Assembly (NCBI GenBank): GCA_029706075.1
Contig: JAINUG010000175.1
Location: 1,217,958 to 1,281,957 of the forward strand
From: Aldrovandia affinis
Lineage: Eukaryota > Chordata > Actinopteri > Notacanthiformes > Halosauridae
Direction of reading: 5' to 3'
Length of the DNA: 64,000 nucleotides
The position numbers were made by a program, and so were the translations under genes. The notes beneath the pieces are model-generated. The model was not told the DNA's origin, did not search any database, and was given only the letters and a program-made list of their open reading frames with translations. Positions 24,910-37,545 of this stretch are shown here, piece after piece; positions within the stretch are counted from its first letter, which is position 1; the number at the start of each line of letters is the position of its first letter.

Positions 24910-25924
24910 CCAACCATTGACCTATAACACAACATTGGCTAAAATGAGCTTGAACCAATTAGAAGATTACAGGAAACCAATCCCACAAACTAACTTCATT
25001 TAGAGAGCGTGCCTAGGGTCGAGACTACTCGAAGTTGAACGAGGCTGAGTGGAATTGTGTTGTGCCTTTGAATGAATCATTATTGTCATTCTGAACGCTG
25101 AATGTTTGATCGTGACCGGTGCATTACCCCAGTTTACAAACCAAAACAATATGATGAGTGTTGTGTTATATTGGGAATGAAAGAGTTTGACAGGAACAGG
25201 AGTGGCCAGTCTTCCTTATCCAGCAGTGTAGAGGGCTGGGAGTGTGTCCCCATGTTTGAGGAGTTCTCCCCAAGGGGAAAGGTCAGCCACACGGCGGGGC
25301 TGGGTGCTTCCTGTCCCTCCACATTTGTAGATTGAAATTTCAGTCAGGGCCCGATTCTCCCCTCATACACCAGGTGAGTTAATTGGTCTTGACACAGGCT
25401 TCACGGGCTCCTTGTATGATGGACTGAGACACGCACTTCCAGAGCATGTGGTGAGCAAGCTGCGAGGACCCGGGGCTGCCCTCATAGTGCCTGCATTGTT
25501 TCAGGGTGCAGAGTCAGGCCTCTGGGATGGACAGCTGCAGCCCAAGTCCACTCCAAAGGAACAGGTGGTGTGGATTTTTTTTTTGGGGGGCAGGTTGGGA
25601 GGAAGGTGTCTGTCTTGGCTTTTAGTCACAAGCTGCCAACCCCTCTTTGATTTTGTTTGATTAGATTTGATTCATTAGTTTATTATTAGTAATTCAACTC
25701 TTGTTCATAGGTGTAGACATGCAGGGTGTTCTTCTACATTATTACACTGTACAGTACAGTAACTCAGACTCCAGTGCATGCAATCAAACATTTGAGAAAT
25801 CCCTCCTTGTCATTGGCCAATAGTTTCCAGGTTGCCGTGGTTATTCCTTCTCGTGAGCACTTTGAGGTCTCTCTGGCTGAACTGGCCCAGAATAGAAACC
25901 ACAAAGAACTCTCACAGTGCTTCC

Positions 25925-26790
25925 TCAGACACACGGGCCTGTGGGCTTAGCCAGGCTGTGAATACAGCGCTGCTTCAGACACACGACCTGTGGGCTTAGC
26001 CAGGCTGTGAACACAGCGCTGCTTCAGACACACAACCTGTGGGCTTAGCGAGGCCATGAACACAGCGATGCTTCAGACACACAACCTGTGGGCTTAGCGA
26101 GGCCATGAACACAGCGATGCTTCAGACACACAACCTGTGGGCTTAGCGAGGCCATGAACACAGCGATGCTTCAGACACACAACCTGTGGGCTTAGCGAGG
26201 CTGTGAACACAGCGATGCTTCAGACACACAACCTGTGGGCTTAGCGAGGCTGTGAACACAGCGATGCTTCAGACACACAACCTGTGGGCTTAGCGAGGCT
26301 GTGAACACAGCGATGCTTCAGACACACAACCTGTGGGCTTAGCGAGGCTGTGAACACAGCGATGCTTCAGACACACAACCTGTGGGCTTAGCCAGGCTGT
26401 GAACACAGCGATGCTTCAGACACACAACCTGTGGGCTTAGCCAGGCTGTGAACACAGCGATGCTTCAGACACACAACCTGTGGGCTTAGCGAGGCTGTGA
26501 ACACAGCGATGCTTCAGACACACAACCTGTGGGCCTGTGAACACAGCGATGCTTCAGACACACAACCTGAGGCTGTGAACACAGCGATGCTTCAGACACA
26601 CAAACCTGTGGGCTTAGCGAGGCTGTGAACACAGCGATGCTTCAGACACACACAACCTGTGGGCTTAGCGAGGCTGTGAACACAGCGATGCTTCAGACAC
26701 ACAACCTGTGGGCTTAGCGAGGCTGTGAACACAGCGATGCTTCAGACACACGACCTGTGGGCTTAGCGAGGCCATGAACACAGTGCTGGC
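25925..26790 (+). repeat. 49 bp minisatellite, about 18 copies
   Basis: The unit runs through cttcagacacacaacctgtg, ggcttagcgaggctgtgaac and acagcgatg. Copies between 26040 and 26500 are nearly identical, while edge copies differ (gacctg, ccatg). Two copies near 26525-26580 have internal deletions. The period is not a multiple of three, so no repeated peptide is kept. Confidence 0.95.
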
Positions 26791-27196
26791 ATATCCAGGT
26801 GTGGCTTTGTGTGGCTATGATCAACAGCTCAAGCTGATTCAGCGGTGTGAGGTGTTAGACTTTGATAAATTCTGTCCTTGGTTAGTCAGTTATAATTCAT
26901 GGCCCTGTACAGGAAAATGCACCTCTCATGTGATTTTGCTGACATGCTGGTGCGGAACTTTGAATATGGGAGCAGCAACAGTCATAGTGTTTACCACAGC
27001 TATACCGATATGAGATCTCACATTACATCGTGACGCTTAAGACACACTATGGCAGCTGTGGCAGATTCACTGTGGGGACATTTTGTGTCCGCTGGGGCAT
27101 CTATATTAGCATCATTAGCATCTATGTTGAGTGGGTAGCTCTTAAACAATTAAGTTCACCCTGTACTGGAGTCGTTAATGGGACAAAACAACAGAT

Positions 27197-27530
27197 TCTG
27201 CTACAAACACACACTGCTACAAACATACTGCTACAAACACATACTGCAACAAACACATACTGCAACAAACACACACTGCTACAAACACACACTGCTACAA
27301 ACACACACTGCTACAAACACATACTGCTACAAACACACACTGCTACAAACACACACTGCTACAAACACACACTGCTACAAACACACACTGCTACAAACAC
27401 ACACTGCTACAAACACACACTGCTACAAACACATACTGCTACAAACACATACTGGTACAAACACATACTGGTACAAACACATACTGCTACAAACACACAC
27501 TGGTACACACACACACTGGTACATACGCAC
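27197..27530 (+). repeat. 16 bp minisatellite, about 20 copies
   Basis: Unit ctgctacaaacacaca with acata and ggtac variants towards the 3' end. The long frames over it, rich in Thr-Asn-Thr-His, are artefacts. Confidence 0.95.
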
Positions 27531-27549
27531 TGCATATTTGATTAAAAAG

Positions 27550-29490
27550 TAACGTGCCTGGTCTCTCACGTCTTGGAATACCAGATTTGAGCTGTTATTG
27601 TAAGGCCACAGGATAGTTCCAGTGATGATATTGCAATGGATTGCCCCCACAGGAAATGCACAGGGTTCATTATATTGCTCTCCACTGACACTGTGAGTCT
27701 GTATTCCTCTCTATGTGCATTCAAAGCAACGGAAAGGACAGATGAATGTGATCTCTGCCAATCACATTCTTGCAAGAGCCACACAAGACCACACAGCCAT
27801 TAAAACCTCTACCTGGCTCACTTTCTAAAAACCAGCCTGTTAATGTCAGTGTAACGTAAGTGATGTAGGAATTAGATTGGGCAGCACTCTCCCAGAAGAG
27901 CCTATTCCGCCACAGCGTTATTGTAACCCGATTCCTTCTCTGCAGTGCAGTGTGGGCATGGAAGGTCTGCTGTTGGATGTTTTTCTCCTGAAGAGAAGAA
28001 AACTCTTCTTCAGTGAGAGGGCAGGGGGCTCTCTGTAATGGTTTCCTGTGAACGTATTGATGTTTCTGCTGATCCCAGGCCTGGAGATGAATCTTGCGTG
28101 GTGTGCATCCTGTAAATGCTCTGGCGGTGTGGGGACATGGTTATGTGTGAGGTGGTGGGTTATTCTCCAGACGTGGGAGTGTAGCTTCTATGAACTCCCA
28201 CTGTGTCCCGAGGGGACTTCCCAAAACAAATGGCGCCCTGAGCTTCAGGCCCCAGGGTCAACTGGACAGGATGGCCTGCCCAATCCTGATAGGACCCCAG
28301 GGTGTGTGTACGTGCGTGCATGCGTTAAACGTGTTACTCACTGAAACATACAATCATATGAAAGAATGTTGTTCTTCTGAATACTGGTGATACTATCAAA
28401 TTCAGTCAGTATTCTGCTGGAATTTTACTGGGGCCTGAGGGTTTTAACGTAGTTCAAATAATTATTTGTCCCCGGTCGCCAGGTCACATGATTCCACCAC
28501 AGTCGTCCCCCAAGATGAGCTTTGTTCACAGAACAGCAGCTCAACGTTTAATTTAACCCGAATTTCTGTCTTTCTCAGGAAGATATTGAAAAGATGTACT
28601 ATCATAGTTTAACATCCCACAGACCTTACTTCCAAGACCAAGGCTGTTGAAACCAAAGTCCTGTCCAGATTTATTACAAACTGGCCGCATAGACTTCTTC
28701 TGCAGCTTAACGGCAACATATCTCTGCATGTCCCATGTCTGTATTGGAATGAGTGACCTAGCCCATTGCACAGCGATACATCTACACAGGTTTCACATAT
28801 GTGATCTGTGCTTGGCGCGTTGGTTGTGCTTGATTTCCGGTGGTTTGGACTGCTTGCTGCCCTACTCAGCCAGATGATTAGTGCTGTCTCTCTGACCTAG
28901 TTTATCAGCAGCCCATGTGAATCAGCCCTTCACCAGACCGTTCAGAAACACACAGGAAGTGAGAGATTCTGAGCTGTCATTTGACGTGTCACTTCCAGGT
29001 GTTGTTTTTTCTGAGTGAATGTTTGGGGAAAAGTCCACATCTGAAAGCCTTTGGATGGCTGATCGATAGGCTTCGAGTCGGGCCTGCAAAGGCTCACGCA
29101 GCAAGGAAGCTTCTCCGCTCGGACCAGAAGCCTCGTTCCTGCTGAGCTCGATCGTTCTCTTTCTGTTCTCTAACTGCCTCTTTCAGACGGACCCACCCAC
29201 GCCCCGGACACATGTGGTGTTCGTTACTCCAGACCTGCGTGAAAACACCCGGGTGTGCTTCACTCTGTCCTGTGCAGAGGAAGCTTCTGTCAGAACTATG
29301 CAACAACCTCCAGCTAATGTTGGGATAACTGTGGGGTGCCTAGTTCTGATATTGGGGTGAAGTTGAGCCCTGTCTGTCTGTAGCATGTTGGGAAAATGCC
29401 ATTCTGAAGAAATCTTTCCATTCAGGTCTGTTTGCCATGTTTGCAATGTTTTTATTATTATTATTTTTGAGCTTTTTTTAATTAAGGGCT
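27550..29490. other. Intergenic, no supported gene
   Basis: Contains only short domainless frames. No transposon was recognised. Confidence 0.5.
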
Positions 29491-29497
29491 TTTTTTT

Positions 29498-29680
29498 GTG
29501 GTTCTCTGTGGCTCAGTTGGTAGAGCACAGCGTTGGCAACGCTTAGGTTGTGGGTTCAATCCCCACTGGGGCCACATATACTGAAAATGTATGCATTCAC
29601 TACTGTAAGTTGCTTTGGATAAAAGCGTCTGCTAAATGGTGTATATTATATTATTATTATATTATTATATTATTTTATAT
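29498..29680 (+). mobile_element. tRNA-derived SINE with L2 tail
   Basis: The A box (TGGCTCAGTTGGTAGAGCAC) and B box (GGTTCAATCCC) are almost canonical. The tail gtaagttgctttggataaaa plus gcgtctgctaaatgg matches the L2-type 3' end, followed by an (ATT)n run. It is the youngest-looking SINE here. Confidence 0.85.
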
Positions 29681-30201
29681 AATGGGAATGGCTACAAACA
29701 TTGGGGGAAATGTTGAGGGAAAAGATTTCCATGAATAACAACACACCAAGCACACATCCACAATATATCAGACCTACCACACAGATGACGGACTCTATTG
29801 CCGTGTGTAGCTGAACACAATGGCACATAATCTCTGTCTACCCAAAAGCAAAGGCATTAATTTCTTTCATTTTTAATTGAGCTTCCGCCCCTCCTCCTAC
29901 CCCCCGGCGTGCTGGCTATCAAAGCTTGATGACTGGATGAGAGTGGGGTTTTTTTGGGGGGTGGAGAAAAGGGGCAATTGAGGACAATATGACCACTCCC
30001 CCTCGGGGCTGGGGGTGGAGGTGGGGGTGGCAGGGCAGGGGTCCCCTGTGTTTAAAGTGTTTAGGGATTGAGGGGGTGTGATGGGGTACCAGCTGCTCTC
30101 TCTGCCTCTGGGTTGTCTCTGTAATGACAGCAGTGTCTAACAACGGAACAAAGAGGCACACACCGCCTCATGAGCGCAGGCACCGTCCCGCAACCTGTTC
30201 C

Positions 30202-30339
30202 CCTCCGGCCTGTTAGAAGATGGGACAGTGTTTCCCTCTGGCCCGTTAGGAGATGGGACAGTGTTCCCCTCTGGCCCATTAGGAGATGGGACAGTGTTCC
30301 CCTCTGGCCCGTTAGGAGATGGGACAGCGTTCCCCTTCG
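30202..30339 (+). repeat. 33 bp minisatellite, 4 copies
   Basis: Unit ctctggcccgttaggagatg plus ggacagtgttccc. The period of 33 keeps an 11-residue open repeat in several frames on both strands, with no sign of real coding. Confidence 0.92.
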
Positions 30340-31765
30340 GAAGGCCGGGCCGGTCCTCACAGCACTTTTAGACATTTAGGTCATATTAAGAGGTTCATCT
30401 GAGGGATGTTGTTGTTGTTGAAAAGCATGCTCCTCTGATTTCCTCCTGCCAAACAGGGATCTAATCTCTGGGAGTCCCGATGGAGCTGCCAGAGTGCAGT
30501 GTGCCCGCCCATTTTAAAACCATTTATTTTTGACATAAAGCAGTGAAAACGGGCTGCTGGAAATCCATGATTACGCGTTTCCTCCTCTCTCTTTGGTTTC
30601 CTGTTGTGTTGACCTCGTCCCGTGGCTTGTCCTGTGGCTCGTCCCATGACCTGCACGTGTGATCACACCTTTCACCAGGATGGTCAGAGGAAGTTCCAAA
30701 ATGAGTGTGAGAGCCGGTGTTTGGGGCCTGGCCACTTCCTGTTCCAGCGGCCTGGAGAATGCGCAGGTCATCCGGGGTCACAGAACAGACCACTGTCCCG
30801 TGCCTGTGTGCCTGGGCAGCCAGCGATGGAGAAGGCTTTGTCTTTCTTTAAGACTGAATACAGAAGGGCCACAATCAGAGATACTTTTGTCATTGTTAAA
30901 TATGACAGAACACAAATATCCACTGATTTTGGTTGTGTGCTCATATATATTAGACCCCTCATTTAAATGGATGGCTATTTATTAATTTGTGTTGGGGGTT
31001 TGTTTCACAGGCCCAGTGCAGGGTACTCCCTCGGCAGACCCCAGAGTTCTGTATCTCAGTCATCCCCCAGAAAGGGTTGATCCACGTCCCTCCTCCCTCT
31101 GGAAAGGCTTGTTTTTAGAGCTGTCCCCCAGTGAGAGTGAGGGGTCAGGCAGGGTGACGGGCAGGTGGGCGGGGCCTCATCACCGAGTCACGCACAGGAA
31201 GTGAGGCCCACAGCCGCGGGTTGCCGTAGAGACGAGCTAGGCCTCTCTCTCGCCCCCAGTGGAGCTGTGTGGCAGCCCTGGCGCTAGATTTAATGAGGAA
31301 AGCAGACTCACTCACTCTACACACTGTATCACTGCTGGGGGGGGGAGTTGCTATTGACATTAGCTTAGCAGACATGCTTGTACAAAGTGACTCCCATAGC
31401 TTGCATTTTGCACAGTGTGCATGCGTGAACTGCAGCAGAAGAGGGTTACATGTCTTACATGTGTAACAGCTGTGACCAACAGTAATCCAGCAATCATCCC
31501 ACTTCAGCTGCTCTTCCCTAACTTCTACACCACGCTGATTCTGTCTCTCTTCTTAGATCCATTAGTGATTTGCAGTGTACAGCAGCAGAACACCACCATA
31601 TAGATGGGATCCAGAAATGTGGATGTTACGGCCTCCTGCTGAATTCTGTATCAGACCTGTGGGAGTAGTGGTGAGTGCTGAGAACGTCAGACTGTATAAT
31701 GGCAGGTTCTGGATTCTGTTCTCTGAGCTCCGACCTGATTGATCAGGAAATTGTCACATGTGGCC
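30340..31765. other. Intergenic, no supported gene
   Basis: Overlapping frames of up to 114 codons at 30524-30985 lack domains and are on both strands, as expected for moderately GC-rich non-coding DNA. Confidence 0.45.
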
Positions 31766-31771
31766 TGCAGG

Positions 31772-31823
31772 TGTGTCTGTGTCTGTCTGTGTCTGTGTCT
31801 GTGTCTGTGTCTGTGTCTGTGTC
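31772..31823 (+). repeat. (TGTGTC)n microsatellite
   Basis: A hexanucleotide run with about eight units. Confidence 0.95.
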
Positions 31824-31829
31824 GCCATT

Positions 31830-33230
31830 GAGGTACTTTTGTAGCCATAGTGCAGAACGCATTCCTAGTTCCAGTTTACTTCTCTGTATCCAAGATAACA
31901 AAAAAGCTGTAAAGCGGTCACATAAATGAAGTGTTCAGTCAAGGTTACCCTGGATACTGTCCCAAACCAGGAACGTCCGTGGCTCATATAGCTGTAGGGT
32001 GGTCTGCATGTAGTGTGTTTCTGTGCTAAACTGCTAAAGGGGGTTTACATGCATGTGGAAGAGCAGTTGGCCCTGAACTGTGTAAATGATTAAAAGCCTC
32101 GTGCTGTTTAAAGCCCTGGTCTCTCCATGTGTCCAGGGCAGTAATATGGGATCAGAGCCCAGGCTGGTAAAAGGGCCCTCATTAAAGGGGCCAGTGTCCT
32201 TGTGATCACGGCCGTGCCTGGGCTTCGGGGCAGCAGGTCCCCCCATCTCCCCCCCATCCTGATGCGTCTGGGCTGGGGAGACCCAGCTGGAAGCCCGCCT
32301 GCCTGTGGAGCACGGTCTACTTTGAAGGGTTAATCTGTTTCCAGGTTTGGAATGGCAACAATGATTTACGTGTGTGGGAGTGTGTGTGGCTCAGAGTGTG
32401 TACTGGAAATACCTCTTTAGAGGTTGTCCATTGCGCTCACCCAACTTCAAGTTTCTGAAAAGTTTTTCTTGGTGCTTTCACCCAGATAATAAGTTTAAAA
32501 AATAGTGGTTCAAAAAAATGGCTGTTTAATTATGTTGAGCACAAGGGAAATAAGCCCAAAGCCACCCTCAGTGTTGTGATGCACATAAACATTTTTGTGT
32601 GCTCTCCTTGATATACCATATTATTGAAATACTGAATATACAGTCTGAAAAGCAGTGTCAGAGCTAGAACATCCAGGTCAATATACCAGGTGTATTTTAA
32701 CAAGTGTCTGTTAAAGGGTGTGGCCTCTAATGTAGAGAGTTCAAGGCAAGTCTGAACAATCCAAAGAGATCAGACCTGGTCATCCTGAGCTGAGAACAGC
32801 CTGTCACTATGTTGTGTATGTATGCAATAAAATGAGACTCACTGTAACGGTAAGATAGCTTTACTGTCTACCTAGCACCCCCCCCACCTAGCACATAGTA
32901 TCTTCATACTGCCACCTATTGGTGTAGTGGTATAACATTGCAATATAGCACACACGAAGAGCTCATTCTTTATTCTTTCAGGTGCCTACTTGGGTGTAAT
33001 TAACCATCTGTGGATGGATTACACGGTTGAGGTGCAGTATTTGAACGTTCATCGTGAAGCAGTCACACTCAGGCGTGTTCGATATTTCCAATGGAAATGC
33101 AGAACACAGATTCCTTTCTCATGACAATGGCGTGACATCAGAAATGTGTTTCACCATAAAACTCCATAGCCAGAGCAGGAGCGGAACTTTTATGGGCTGG
33201 GGGCTCGTAAACCATATCAGTCACTCCACC
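31830..33230. other. Intergenic, nothing recognised
   Basis: No domain-bearing frame or identifiable repeat was seen. Confidence 0.5.
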
Positions 33231-33233
33231 TGC

Positions 33234-33323
33234 TTAACCCAACCTACCTTAAACTGGAGCAATGTGCTTAACCCAACCTACCTTAAACTGGAGCAAGGCG
33301 CTCAACCCAACCTACCTTAAACG
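33234..33323 (+). repeat. 34 bp minisatellite, about 2.7 copies
   Basis: Unit with cttaacccaacctacc and ttaaactggagcaa. Confidence 0.9.
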
Positions 33324-33324
33324 C

Positions 33325-34305
33325 TAGGCAGGTCACTGTGAATGAGTGTGTGCTCTAATAGTACTGTAATAAACACACTTTGTTTACACTAGCCAGGGAA
33401 GGGTCTGATTGATGCTCCTGTCATATTTACACATGGGAAATGAGCTGTGATTGGTGGATTTTAGCTGAATTATCAGCTTCCTTCTTTAGACTGACGTCTT
33501 GGCAGGGTTGCACTGATAAACGTGTGTGCTTACAGTCGTATCAACATCTTTTGTGTTTTTTGTGTCGCTGCTTAAATGTGAAGTGCTGAGTCATTGAATA
33601 CTGATATTTTCTCCAGGTTCCAGCACAAGTGTCCCACAGTATAGCACCAGAGTGTTTTGTTCAAAATGGAAGCCCAACATTTTCATGATTGTGCAATTGG
33701 AGACTGGTTTAATATTCACTCTGATGTTACGTGACATTCGCAAGCGGGCACAAATAAAATGTCTAATTGTCCCATGTCTGGACACTTGGGATCTCAGTTA
33801 GAGATTGTCTAACGCCCTCTTGTGGAGAAGTAGAGACACTGCAACGGTTCTATCCAATAGGTCGTTTCTTTTTGTTGACGTTGAAATCAGTCATGCAGCA
33901 CGTAATGAAATACATGCTTTGTTAGGAATGAGGAGAGCTTGACGTGACTAGAAAATACATGATTTTATTCAATTATAAATCAGTCACATGAAAGCCATTC
34001 AATGTAATGGTATAATTGTACTATTTTCCCTGGCCAGATTTGGTGAATTATTATTTCTTTTAAGAATAGCTGGAGAGGATATTTAATTTGGATTGTTTTG
34101 CTGTATAAAATCACTGAAATAAAGGACTGTATCATATTTTTTACCTTGTTGCCTGATCATCCATTCAAGCTGTCTTTGACCACATTAATTTTGTACTGTG
34201 GTGAACCTAAGTTGTTCATTTGAATGCTATATTTTAATATATAATAGTGCATTATTAGTCAATTATAAACAGAGTTTACAGCGCTCCAGTGCGTTCTCTG
34301 CCTTT
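33325..34305. other. Intergenic, nothing recognised
   Basis: AT-rich sequence leading to the Tc1 element. No supported feature. Confidence 0.5.
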
Positions 34306-34308
34306 AAA

Positions 34309-35518
34309 TACACTATATCGCCAAAAGTCAGTGGACACCTCTACTAATTATTGAGTTCAGGTGTTTCAGCCACACCCATTGCCAACAGATGCATAAAATC
34401 CAGCACATAGCCATGCAATCTCCACAGGCAAATTTAGAATTCAGAATGGTTCGTAAAGAGCTTTGACTTTAAACGCGGCACAGTCATAGGATGCCACCCT
34501 TGCCACAAGTCAGTTCATGAAATTTCTGCCCTACTAGATGTGCCCCAGTCAACTGTAAGTGCTATTATTGTGAAGTGGAAGTGCCTAGGAGCAAGAACAG
34601 CTCGGGCACAAAGTAGACCAGAAACCACAGAGCAAACTCACAGAGCGTGTAAAAATCGCCGCTGCATCACTCACTACAGAGTGCCTCTGGAAGCACCATC
34701 AGCACAAGAACTGTGCATCGGGAGCTTCATGTAATGGGTTTCCATGGCTGAGCAGCTGCACACAAGCCTCACATCACCATGCGCAATGCCAAGCGTCGGC
34801 TGGAGTGGTGTAAAGCACGCCGCAACTGGACTCTAGAGCAGTGGAAATGTGTTCTTTGGAGTGATGAATCACGCTTCACTATCTGGCAGTCTGATGGACG
34901 AATCTGGGTTTGGCGGATGCCAGGAGAATTCTACCTTCCGGAATGCATAGTGCCTACTGTAAAGTTTGGTGGAGGAGGGATAATGGTCTGGGGCTGTTTC
35001 TCAGGGTTTGGCATAGGCCCCTTAGTTCCAGTGAAGGGTATTCTTAATGCTACAGGATACAAAGACATCTTAGCCAATTGGGCCCTTCCAACTTTGTGGC
35101 AACAGTTTGGGGAAGGCCCTTTGCTGTTCCAGCATGACTGTGCCCCTGTGCACAAAGCGAGGTCCATAAAGACATGGTTAGACGAGTTTGGTGTGGAGGA
35201 ACTCGATTGGCCTGCACAGAGCCCTGACCTCAACCCCATTGAACACCTTTGGGAGGAATTAGAATGCCGATTGCGAGCCAGGCCTTCTCGTCCAACATCA
35301 GTGCCTGACCTCACAGATGCTCTTTTGGCTGAATGGGCACCTTCCCACAGACACACTCCAAAATCTTGTGGAAAGCCTTCTCAGAAGAGTGGCAGCTGTC
35401 ATAGCCGCAAAGGGGGGTCCAACTCCATATTAATGCCCATGGTTTTAGAATGGGATGTCCAACAAGCTCATATAGGTGTGATGGTCAGGTGTCCACTGAC
35501 TTTTGGCCATATAGTGTA
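34309..35518 (+). mobile_element. Tc1-like element, nearly full length
   Basis: Terminal inverted repeats are TACACTATATCGCCAAAAGT and the inverse of the same sequence (with GGCC) at the far end, including CAGTGGACACCT. At 1.21 kb it has the usual Tc1 size. TA dinucleotides are at both outer edges. Confidence 0.9.
34540..35420 (+). pseudogene. Tc1 transposase with an intact catalytic core
   Basis: 34540-34734 holds a shifted remnant of the N-terminal DNA-binding part (STVSAIIVKWKCLG). The frame of 34779-35594 holds the whole DD34E core without a stop: [20 protein letters not shown], and [14 protein letters not shown] with its Glu present. The N-terminal start is lost through frameshifts, and the C-terminal end reads through the inverted repeat, so the copy is probably inactive. 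It is the least damaged transposase in the window. Confidence 0.85.
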
Positions 35519-35519
35519 T

Positions 35520-36125
35520 GACGCGGGTAAAAACATCCGTAGAGCATTATATGAGAGGTTCGTAAAAACACCATCAAAAGCATTGTGCTTCTAGGAGGGA
35601 ATGCTCATTTATTAAAAACTAGTGAAATCCATTATGTGAACGTGAATTTAGCATGAATTCGTGCACAGAAAATCAGCTGTTGGTTGTCTCGTTATACTGT
35701 AAACTTAGAGCTCAGAATCTCCAGCTCAAGAATGTAATTAAAAGGAGGTTAGGCGAGCCTCATTAAGGCGCCCAACTGTGAGCCAACAACCTACCATGTA
35801 CACCTGAAACTATAGGAATTATTTCCAATGAAATGAAATGTGCCGGAGCCTCGACTTTTACATTACAAAATGTGCATGTAGGCTACTTACGTAGGTTTAG
35901 CGAACGACTACAATAAGGCTAACTAAGGAATGGTGCAAATAAATTAAACCATAAGGCTTTGTGTACTCTGTGACCTACATGTGTATAAGGGAAGCGCCCA
36001 ATATTGTTTTGTATCCGACATCCCAAAGCCTTTGATCATTATACGGCTTTCCGCTTTACAGAATATCAACTTTATCAGCCTTCTGGAACCTACTTTAATC
36101 TACATTTTCAGTCTGTCCTTTTGCA
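35520..36125. other. Intergenic, nothing recognised
   Basis: The first ~70 bases continue the open frame of the Tc1 element. The rest has no recognisable content. Confidence 0.5.
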
Positions 36126-36134
36126 AGTGTATGT

Positions 36135-36270
36135 TATAAAGCCCTGCGATGGATTGGCGACCTGTCCAGGGTGTATTCCTGCCTCTCGCCCCAATGCATG
36201 CTGGGATAGGCTCCAGCCCCCCCGCGACCCTAACTAGGAATAAGCGGCTGAAGAAGAAGAAGAAGAAGAT
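36135..36270 (+). mobile_element. Non-LTR retrotransposon 3' tail
   Basis: Contains ccctgcgatggattggcgac and gggataggctccagcccccc followed by aagcggctgaagaagaagaag. This is a well-known fish LINE 3' end, probably RTE/Rex-like. Only the last ~135 bases are present. Confidence 0.65.
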
Positions 36271-36837
36271 GTTATAAAGCCAATCTTTTCTTGTAACACT
36301 TTGATTTTGTCTCTAACTCAAACGCTTGGGATATTGTACACTTACACCATTGGTACACTTATCAGGGATTTCCCCTTTCTATTTTTACTCCAATTCCAAA
36401 ATGTATACTCCTCTTTGAAATACCATATAAACTCGTATAGCCTAAGACAAAGGTCCGTCGTTATCGATTTCATTTCTTGTTGTTGTCTTGTTCATACGGA
36501 TGTGGGGCATTTTATTGCATTTTATTGCGCCAAAGAATTTTACGATTGCTTTGACTCATTTTGCACAGCAGAATTTCAATGTACAAAACTCAAAATGCCA
36601 AACTGACTTTCAGAATTCTTACCTTAAGACACTACATTCTATGCTGACATACAAAGTGCAAGACTGTTAATACAAAGTGCCAAACTCTAAATCATATGCT
36701 CCATTCTCAGAATACAGCATTGTACAGAATTACATCTGTACACACAAAAGCACATATACAGTAATCTAATCTAATGTTTTGTTTGTCTTCCATAAAAATG
36801 ACAAATTTGACACCCTTCTGTATATATACTGTATATA

Positions 36838-37330
36838 CAGTACCAGTCAAAAGTTTGAGTACACCTTCCATCTGCACTACGGCTAAACGGGCACTCCTTC
36901 ATTCTTGAGCAAGATAACGACCCGAAACACACCTTGGAGTTGTGCAAGAACTATCTGGTGAAGGGGGAACGTGAAGGACAACTCAAACTAAGGACCTGGC
37001 CTGCCCAGTGTCCAGACCTCAATCCCATAGAACTTGTATGGGATGAACTGGACAGAACAGCCAAAGCAAAGCAACCCACAAGTGCCTCTGGGAATTGCTG
37101 CAGAAGACATATCGGGCGATTTGCTGCTGAAACGTATTAACCGAATGTGTTTGTGAGGCTGTTATCACAGCAAAGGGTGGCTATTTTGAGGAATCCAAGA
37201 TTCAATTTTCAATTAAATTTTATTCAACATTGCTTTGATGTTCCTTTTGTTTATTGTTACATGTGGGGTTTTTTTCATTTTCAAGTATTTCAAGAAACTT
37301 ATATGGTGTAAAACATTGTAAATTATGAGA
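36838..37330 (+). mobile_element. Tc1-like relic with 5' half deleted
   Basis: The 5' inverted repeat (accagtcaaaagtttgagta) is followed almost at once by the second half of the transposase. It encodes EQDNDPKHTL in the frame leading into 36934-37140, then WPAQCPDLNPIELVWDELDR with the catalytic Glu. The region with the first Asp is gone, as is a clear 3' inverted repeat. It ends about 200 bases before the candidate fam107b promoter. Confidence 0.8.
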
Positions 37331-37535
37331 TAAACCTAGTTTCCAGCAGGTGTACTCTTTTGATTAGACGGATTTTGTGTTTGGCAGCATTGTTTGATGA
37401 TGACTGTTGTATATTGAAACTCTGTTGTGCAAAATGAGTCAAAGCAATTGTAAAAAACTAATGCGGCGACGCATCCTTGTTGCGTATCACCTGTACTGTT
37501 GTTGTTGAACTTTGTAAACGTTTCGAGTCCTGTGT

Positions 37536-37545
37536 CCATATAAGG
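37536..37545 (+). promoter_or_regulatory. CArG box / TATA-like element of candidate fam107b promoter
   Basis: CCATATAAGG matches CC(A/T)6GG exactly, the binding site of serum response factor, and its TATAAGG part could act as a TATA box. A start site near 37570 would leave a 5' UTR of about 190 bases before the ATG at 37761. SRF control would fit an actin-linked gene family, but that is inference from one motif. Confidence 0.4.

Noticed and set aside
27030-27552. Long frames rich in Thr-Asn-Thr-His (171 and 124 codons)
   Set aside because: They are translations of the 16 bp tandem repeat and occur in several frames.
29510-29580. Functional tRNA gene
   Set aside because: The A and B boxes are good, but the sequence continues into a SINE body and L2-type tail, and a full cloverleaf with a proper acceptor stem is not evident.
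30061-30379. 11-residue repeat frames on both strands
   Set aside because: Products of the 33 bp minisatellite; no start context, splice signals or homology.
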